Assembly (NCBI RefSeq): GCF_001580015.1
Contig: NZ_LSZQ01000042.1
Location: 1-64,000, forward strand
DNA: 64,000 nucleotides
Origin: Cephaloticoccus primus
GTDB lineage: Bacteria; Verrucomicrobiota; Verrucomicrobiia; Opitutales; Opitutaceae
Reading direction: 5' to 3'
The first letter of the stretch is position 1; each line of letters begins with the position of its first letter. Under the pieces are notes generated by a model. That model saw only the letters and a program-made list of their open reading frames with translations. It was not told the origin of the DNA and made no database searches. Positions 60,238 to 64,000 of this stretch are shown piece by piece. Both the position numbers and the translations under genes were made by a program.

Positions 60238-63200
60238 ATGCACCCCCATGCGACAAAGCGCATCTACACACCGCAATCGCTCGAATTCTGGTTTGAAAAA
60301 CTGGGCGAAGATTGGTCTAACACTTTTAAAGAAAGCCAGTTAGAAAATGGGCGGCGGCTTTATCGCGAAGGGCAGGTCCGCGAACTGGAGCTGACGGCGG
60401 GCGAGGCGATCATCCATCGCCGTATCGATAAGCGCGACGAATACGCCTTGATCGAGTGGGAGCCCAGTTCGGGCGGACGCGAGCGGCTCCATGTGCGCTC
60501 TTCGACGACCGACCTGGAGGAGGCGCGCGCGCTGGCGGTGGCCGGGCTGCACGAGATTGAAGAACTCATCGCCGACGAAATTCCGGCCACGGCGGACGAC
60601 TCCCTCGAAGCGGCCGCACCCGAGCGCCCCAAGGCGGCTGCGAAAACCGCCCCGGATGCCGCTAAAACTCCCGCGCCGAATCAGCCGAGCCCAGCCCTCC
60701 GCGACAAAAGCGACTCGCTGCCTGCGGCGAGCCGTAGCGGCGCCACGCCTCAGGTCTCTGCCGCCGCCACGACTGCACCTCCCGCCTCTCCCGCTCCTTC
60801 CGCTCCCGAAAACCGCAGTAACCGTGAGCTGCTGCTTGATTTTAAGGTCACTTCGGCGGGGCTGAGCTTTCAGGCGTATTGGCTGGAGGCAGACGGCGCG
60901 CGCCAGCCCGCGCTCGGCGCCAGCGCGAACAGCGGTGTGCACGTGAGCAGCGCAGAGCGAGCCAAGCTGATCGGGCTCGCGGCCTATGCGCGCAAGGCGC
61001 ACCTGCTCTACGATCAGGCGAGCGGCGTTTACCTGATGGAATCGCTGGTCGAGATCCCGAGGTTTTTAAAAACGACGCTGCCCGCGTGGGAGAAGCTCTT
61101 CCGGGTCGAGATCGACGCCCGCGCCGAGCATCTGCGGCACGGCACGCGCTCAATTGACATCGAGGGCATCGCGCAGCGCAGCGACAGCGGGGGAGGGGGC
61201 TACTCGCCCTTGGCCGATAAGGCTGCGGGGGCGACGAGCGCGGGCTCGCGCAACTGGCGCGGCGCGGTTGACGCCGTGGAGGGCATCAACCTGCGCTGGA
61301 TCTTCCGCGTGGGCGAAAGACTGCTGAGCCCCGGCGAGGTGCGCACGGTGCTCAAGAGCGAGGGCAAGCCGGTGTTGCTGCCCAACTTTGGCGTCGTCGC
61401 AATCGAGCCCGAAAAACTGAGTGCGTATAAAACCTTTGGGCCGAAGCGCAGCCTGGCCACAGCGAGCGCGGCGCAAGCGGAGCTCCCGAGCGCAGCTTCA
61501 CCGAAGCAGCTCGGCGAGCAACACTCCGAGGAAGCCGGTCGGGCCACCGCGCCAAACGAAGCCGCGAACGCCTCTTCCGCTCGGCAGTCGGGTGAGGGAG
61601 GCGGTGAGCCCGAGCTGCCGCCTTATCTGATTTTCTCCCTGTTTAACGAGGCGGGCCTGAAGCTCACGCTCAGCCCCGAGCTCGAGGCATGGCGGCAGCG
61701 ATTGCTCGCTGCGCCGCCGCCTGCGGCGGACTTGCCCGAGCTTCTGCGGCCCTACCAACGGCGCGGTGTCGAGTGGCTCGCGCACCTGGGCGAGCTGGGC
61801 TGCCACGGCTTGCTGGCCGACGAGATGGGCCTCGGCAAAACCCTGCAAGTGATCACGCTGCTGAGCCACGCCCGCCGGGCAAACGAAGTGCCTTTCGCCG
61901 CTGCCAAGCCTTTACCCAACACCGCGGAAGTTACTGAGGCAGACGCGCGCCCAACAGAAGGCGCCGCAGACTCCTTATTCTTGCGCGACGGCAACGGAGC
62001 TGCGCCTTCTTCGTCCGAATCTGCCGTGGATGCTGGGAATGCTACCAGGCCTGACGTGCGACCAGCGGGAGCGCGCCAAATAGAAAGGTCGAAGGACCTC
62101 CCGTCGCTGATTGTTTGTCCGGCCAGCGTGGTGCCCGTTTGGCAGGAGGAGATCGCTCGCTTCGCGCCCGAGCTGCGCACCGCAGTCTTGAAGGGCAGCC
62201 ACGATTTTGTGAGCGACCGGCGAGCCGAGCTCGTGTGGATCGCCAGCTACACGCAGCTCCGCAAACATCGCGAGCAGCTCGCCCACCAAAGCTTCGACTA
62301 CGCGGTGCTCGACGAAGGGCAGTTTATCAAAAACCCCGACGCCAAGGTCTCGCAGACCTGCTGGGAGATCTGCGCGCGGCGGCGGATCGTGTTGACCGGC
62401 ACGCCGCTGGAAAACCGCCAGCTCGACCTGTGGAGCCTGTTCCGCTTTTTACTGCCGGGGCTGCTCGGCACGCGCGCGAGCTTCGAGGCGGCGCTCGCCA
62501 GCGACCGCGTGGGGACGACCGAGCGGCTACGCGCGCAGCTTGCGCCCTTTATCCTGCGGCGCACGAAGCGCGAGGTCGCCACAGAGCTGCCGCAAAAAGT
62601 CGAGATGGAGCTGCTGTGCCCGCTCAGCGACGTGCAGAAGGCCGAGTACGCGCGCACCTGCGCCGAGGGGCTGGAGCGGCTGGGTGACGATATGGCGGTG
62701 GCCCTGCGCGAAAAATCCTTTGGCTTCCTCGCCCTGCTCACGCGGCTGCGGCAGACTTGCTGCGATCCCGACCTGCTGCCGTGGCGCAGCTCGCCGCTCA
62801 GCGATTCGGGCAAGCTCATGCTGCTGGTCGAGAAGCTCGCCGAGGTGATCGAGAGCGGCCACAAGGTCGTGATCTTTTCGCAGTTCGTAAAACTGCTCGA
62901 CCGCGTGAAGGCCGCGCTCGATGTGCATCACCCGCTGCTCCCGCGCTTCGAGCTGACCGGCGGCACGCTCGACCGGCAGCGACCCGTGCAGGAGTTTCAA
63001 AATGCGGTGGGCGCGGCGGCGATGCTCGTCTCGCTAAAGGCCGCCGGCACGGGCATCACGCTGCACGCGGCGGACTACGTGTTCCTGCTCGACCCGTGGT
63101 GGAATCCGGCGGTGGAGGCACAGGCGGTCGACCGCGTCCACCGGATCGGCCAGGAGAATACCGTTTTCGTTTACCGGATGGTGACGGCGGGGACGATCGA

Positions 63201-63678
63201 GGAGCGGATCCAGGACCTGAAGGCAGAGAAGAAGGAGCTCTTCGACAAGCTGCTCGGTGGCACGGGCGCGGACATCGACCTCGGCGCGCACTTTGACTCG
63301 CTACGCAGCCTGGTGGAGCTCGGCGCGAGCGTGGGCGGCAGCGACTCCGCGACCCTCGGCGCAGCAGGCGGTGCAAGCGCGGTGGGCGCAGGCCCGAGCG
63401 CGGGTGGGCCAGCTCGCCTTGCGGAAAATGGCCGCGCCGAGCTGCGCGCTGCTGGAGCCAATGCGCCCAGGCCCAGCGGCCGCCTCGACCTCGCCGCGCT
63501 CGCGGCGACGATGAGTCCCGACGAGCTCGACTTCGCAGCGGCGCAAACGCTTCCGGCCGCCGCCAAGGCTGTCGCGGCAGAAACCGCCGCCGCCGGCCCA
63601 AGCCCAAGCGCCGAGCTCGCTCCCGCCACTGCCGCCCGCGTCGAGGCGCAGCAATCCGAGTTGGACTTTCTCAGTTAG
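60238..63678 (+). CDS. SNF2-family DNA-dependent ATPase / helicase
   Basis: A 1146-residue SNF2/Rad54-like translocase. The N-terminal 120 residues may be a SWIM-like region but lack the zinc cysteines. A DUF-like middle region leads to the helicase core: LLADEMGLGKTLQ (about 523-535), LIVCPASVVPVWQEE, LDEGQFIKNPDAKVSQ (about 688; DEGQ in place of DEAH), LTGTPLENRQLDLWSLFRFLLPGLLG, and LVSLKAAGTGITLHAADYVFLLDPWWNPAVEAQAVDRVHRIGQ (about 930-970). Long Ala/Pro/Ser/Glu-rich insertions lie near 115-185, 400-460, 550-620 and in the last 130 residues. The biological role is unknown. Confidence 0.9.
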   Translation: MHPHATKRIYTPQSLEFWFEKLGEDWSNTFKESQLENGRRLYREGQVRELELTAGEAIIHRRIDKRDEYALIEWEPSSGGRERLHVRSSTTDLEEARALAVAGLHEIEELIADEIPATADDSLEAAAPERPKAAAKTAPDAAKTPAPNQPSPALRDKSDSLPAASRSGATPQVSAAATTAPPASPAPSAPENRSNRELLLDFKVTSAGLSFQAYWLEADGARQPALGASANSGVHVSSAERAKLIGLAAYARKAHLLYDQASGVYLMESLVEIPRFLKTTLPAWEKLFRVEIDARAEHLRHGTRSIDIEGIAQRSDSGGGGYSPLADKAAGATSAGSRNWRGAVDAVEGINLRWIFRVGERLLSPGEVRTVLKSEGKPVLLPNFGVVAIEPEKLSAYKTFGPKRSLATASAAQAELPSAASPKQLGEQHSEEAGRATAPNEAANASSARQSGEGGGEPELPPYLIFSLFNEAGLKLTLSPELEAWRQRLLAAPPPAADLPELLRPYQRRGVEWLAHLGELGCHGLLADEMGLGKTLQVITLLSHARRANEVPFAAAKPLPNTAEVTEADARPTEGAADSLFLRDGNGAAPSSSESAVDAGNATRPDVRPAGARQIERSKDLPSLIVCPASVVPVWQEEIARFAPELRTAVLKGSHDFVSDRRAELVWIASYTQLRKHREQLAHQSFDYAVLDEGQFIKNPDAKVSQTCWEICARRRIVLTGTPLENRQLDLWSLFRFLLPGLLGTRASFEAALASDRVGTTERLRAQLAPFILRRTKREVATELPQKVEMELLCPLSDVQKAEYARTCAEGLERLGDDMAVALREKSFGFLALLTRLRQTCCDPDLLPWRSSPLSDSGKLMLLVEKLAEVIESGHKVVIFSQFVKLLDRVKAALDVHHPLLPRFELTGGTLDRQRPVQEFQNAVGAAAMLVSLKAAGTGITLHAADYVFLLDPWWNPAVEAQAVDRVHRIGQENTVFVYRMVTAGTIEERIQDLKAEKKELFDKLLGGTGADIDLGAHFDSLRSLVELGASVGGSDSATLGAAGGASAVGAGPSAGGPARLAENGRAELRAAGANAPRPSGRLDLAALAATMSPDELDFAAAQTLPAAAKAVAAETAAAGPSPSAELAPATAARVEAQQSELDFLS

Positions 63679-63710
63679 CGCGGCGCAGAGTCCCCCCCGA
63701 AGTCTCCGCG

Positions 63711-64000
63711 ATGAAGGCAGTCACCGATCCGGCCAAGCAGTTTATGGAGCGCATGCTGCGCTTGATGCGCTGGCGGGTCTGGCTGGCGGAGAAGCTGCAC
63801 CCGACCGAGTGGCAGGTCACGCTCATGTGGGCCGCGCTGGCGGGTCTGCTCGGCGCGCTGGCGGCCTTGTTTTTCTCGGCCTGTGCGGAAGGCGTTCACC
63901 AGGTGCTGACGAACTCCACGGCGGGCGTGGTCGAGTCGATGCGCGTGCTGCCGTGGTGGGCGCGGCTGCTCGTGCCTGCGCTGGGCGGCTTGCTCGCGGG
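63711..64000 (+). CDS. ClC-type chloride channel/transporter, N-terminal part (cut by window end)
   Basis: The frame opens at ATG 63711 and runs off the window without a stop, giving 96 complete codons. An amphipathic start leads into WQVTLMWAALAGLLGALAALFFSACAEGVHQVL, one membrane helix, then an extracytoplasmic loop and WWARLLVPALGGLLAG. The VPALGGLLAG ending and the helix spacing fit the beginning of ClC chloride channels or exchangers (helices B and C). The selectivity filter lies beyond the window, so the call stays provisional. Confidence 0.6.
   Translation, partial: MKAVTDPAKQFMERMLRLMRWRVWLAEKLHPTEWQVTLMWAALAGLLGALAALFFSACAEGVHQVLTNSTAGVVESMRVLPWWARLLVPALGGLLA

Overview
The window is GC-rich chromosomal DNA from a Gram-negative bacterium. 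It encodes a Kdo transferase (LPS), an OppA-type lipoprotein and a TonB-dependent receptor whose N-terminus has an LSPFEVSSD segment, a style I associate with the Opitutales. That receptor, a LacI-type regulator and the general gene mix suggest Verrucomicrobiota, probably an Opitutales relative. This placement is inference; no rRNA is present. Coding is dense, many operon joints are 4-base ATGA overlaps, and Shine-Dalgarno motifs are often weak.

Layout. 0-5 kb: a dispersed repeat, a DedA membrane protein, then rpsO-pnp with terminators and a second repeat copy. 4.7-9.7 kb: a leftward operon pyrB-pyrC-CPBP protease-thiL-tsaE. 9.8-11.9 kb: a vapBC-like toxin-antitoxin pair and a LacI-family regulator, with a 33-bp piece of lacI-type coding sequence repeated at the far side of vapBC. 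11.9-15.8 kb: smc. 15.9-20.2 kb: a type I-F cas1 / cas2-3 pair with no effector genes and no CRISPR array, set between smc and pyrE. 20.4-25.4 kb: pyrE, hpf, an RluA-family pseudouridine synthase, a third repeat copy, an M14-type zinc peptidase and gltX. 25.4-30.3 kb: an 817-bp spacer rich in hairpins, then a lower-GC pair made of a TonB-dependent receptor and a secreted phosphodiester glycosidase-like protein. 30.3-38 kb: leftward glnS, a CBS-type inorganic pyrophosphatase, and the overlapping operon pyrF-ispD-ispF-oppA. 38-41.3 kb: ispE, ptsI and tRNA-Leu(UAG) rightward. 41.3-46.3 kb: a coiled-coil membrane protein, DUF3817, monomeric isocitrate dehydrogenase and xylulokinase. 46.6-49.7 kb: two tandem paralogues of the phosphodiester glycosidase-like protein. 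50-57 kb: a metallophosphoesterase, then the leftward run HIT-phoH-pgpH-ybeY-DUF502-recO-like. 57-64 kb: fabF, kdtA (waaA), a large SNF2 helicase and the start of a ClC-type channel.

Most genes are housekeeping: pyrimidine synthesis (pyrB, C, E, F), the MEP isoprenoid pathway (ispD, E, F), tRNA charging and modification, RNA decay and ribosome maturation. The accessory content is the orphan I-F adaptation/Cas3 module, the vapBC scar, the TonB/glycosidase pair with its two distant paralogues, and a hairpin-rich dispersed repeat whose stems differ between copies by compensating changes.
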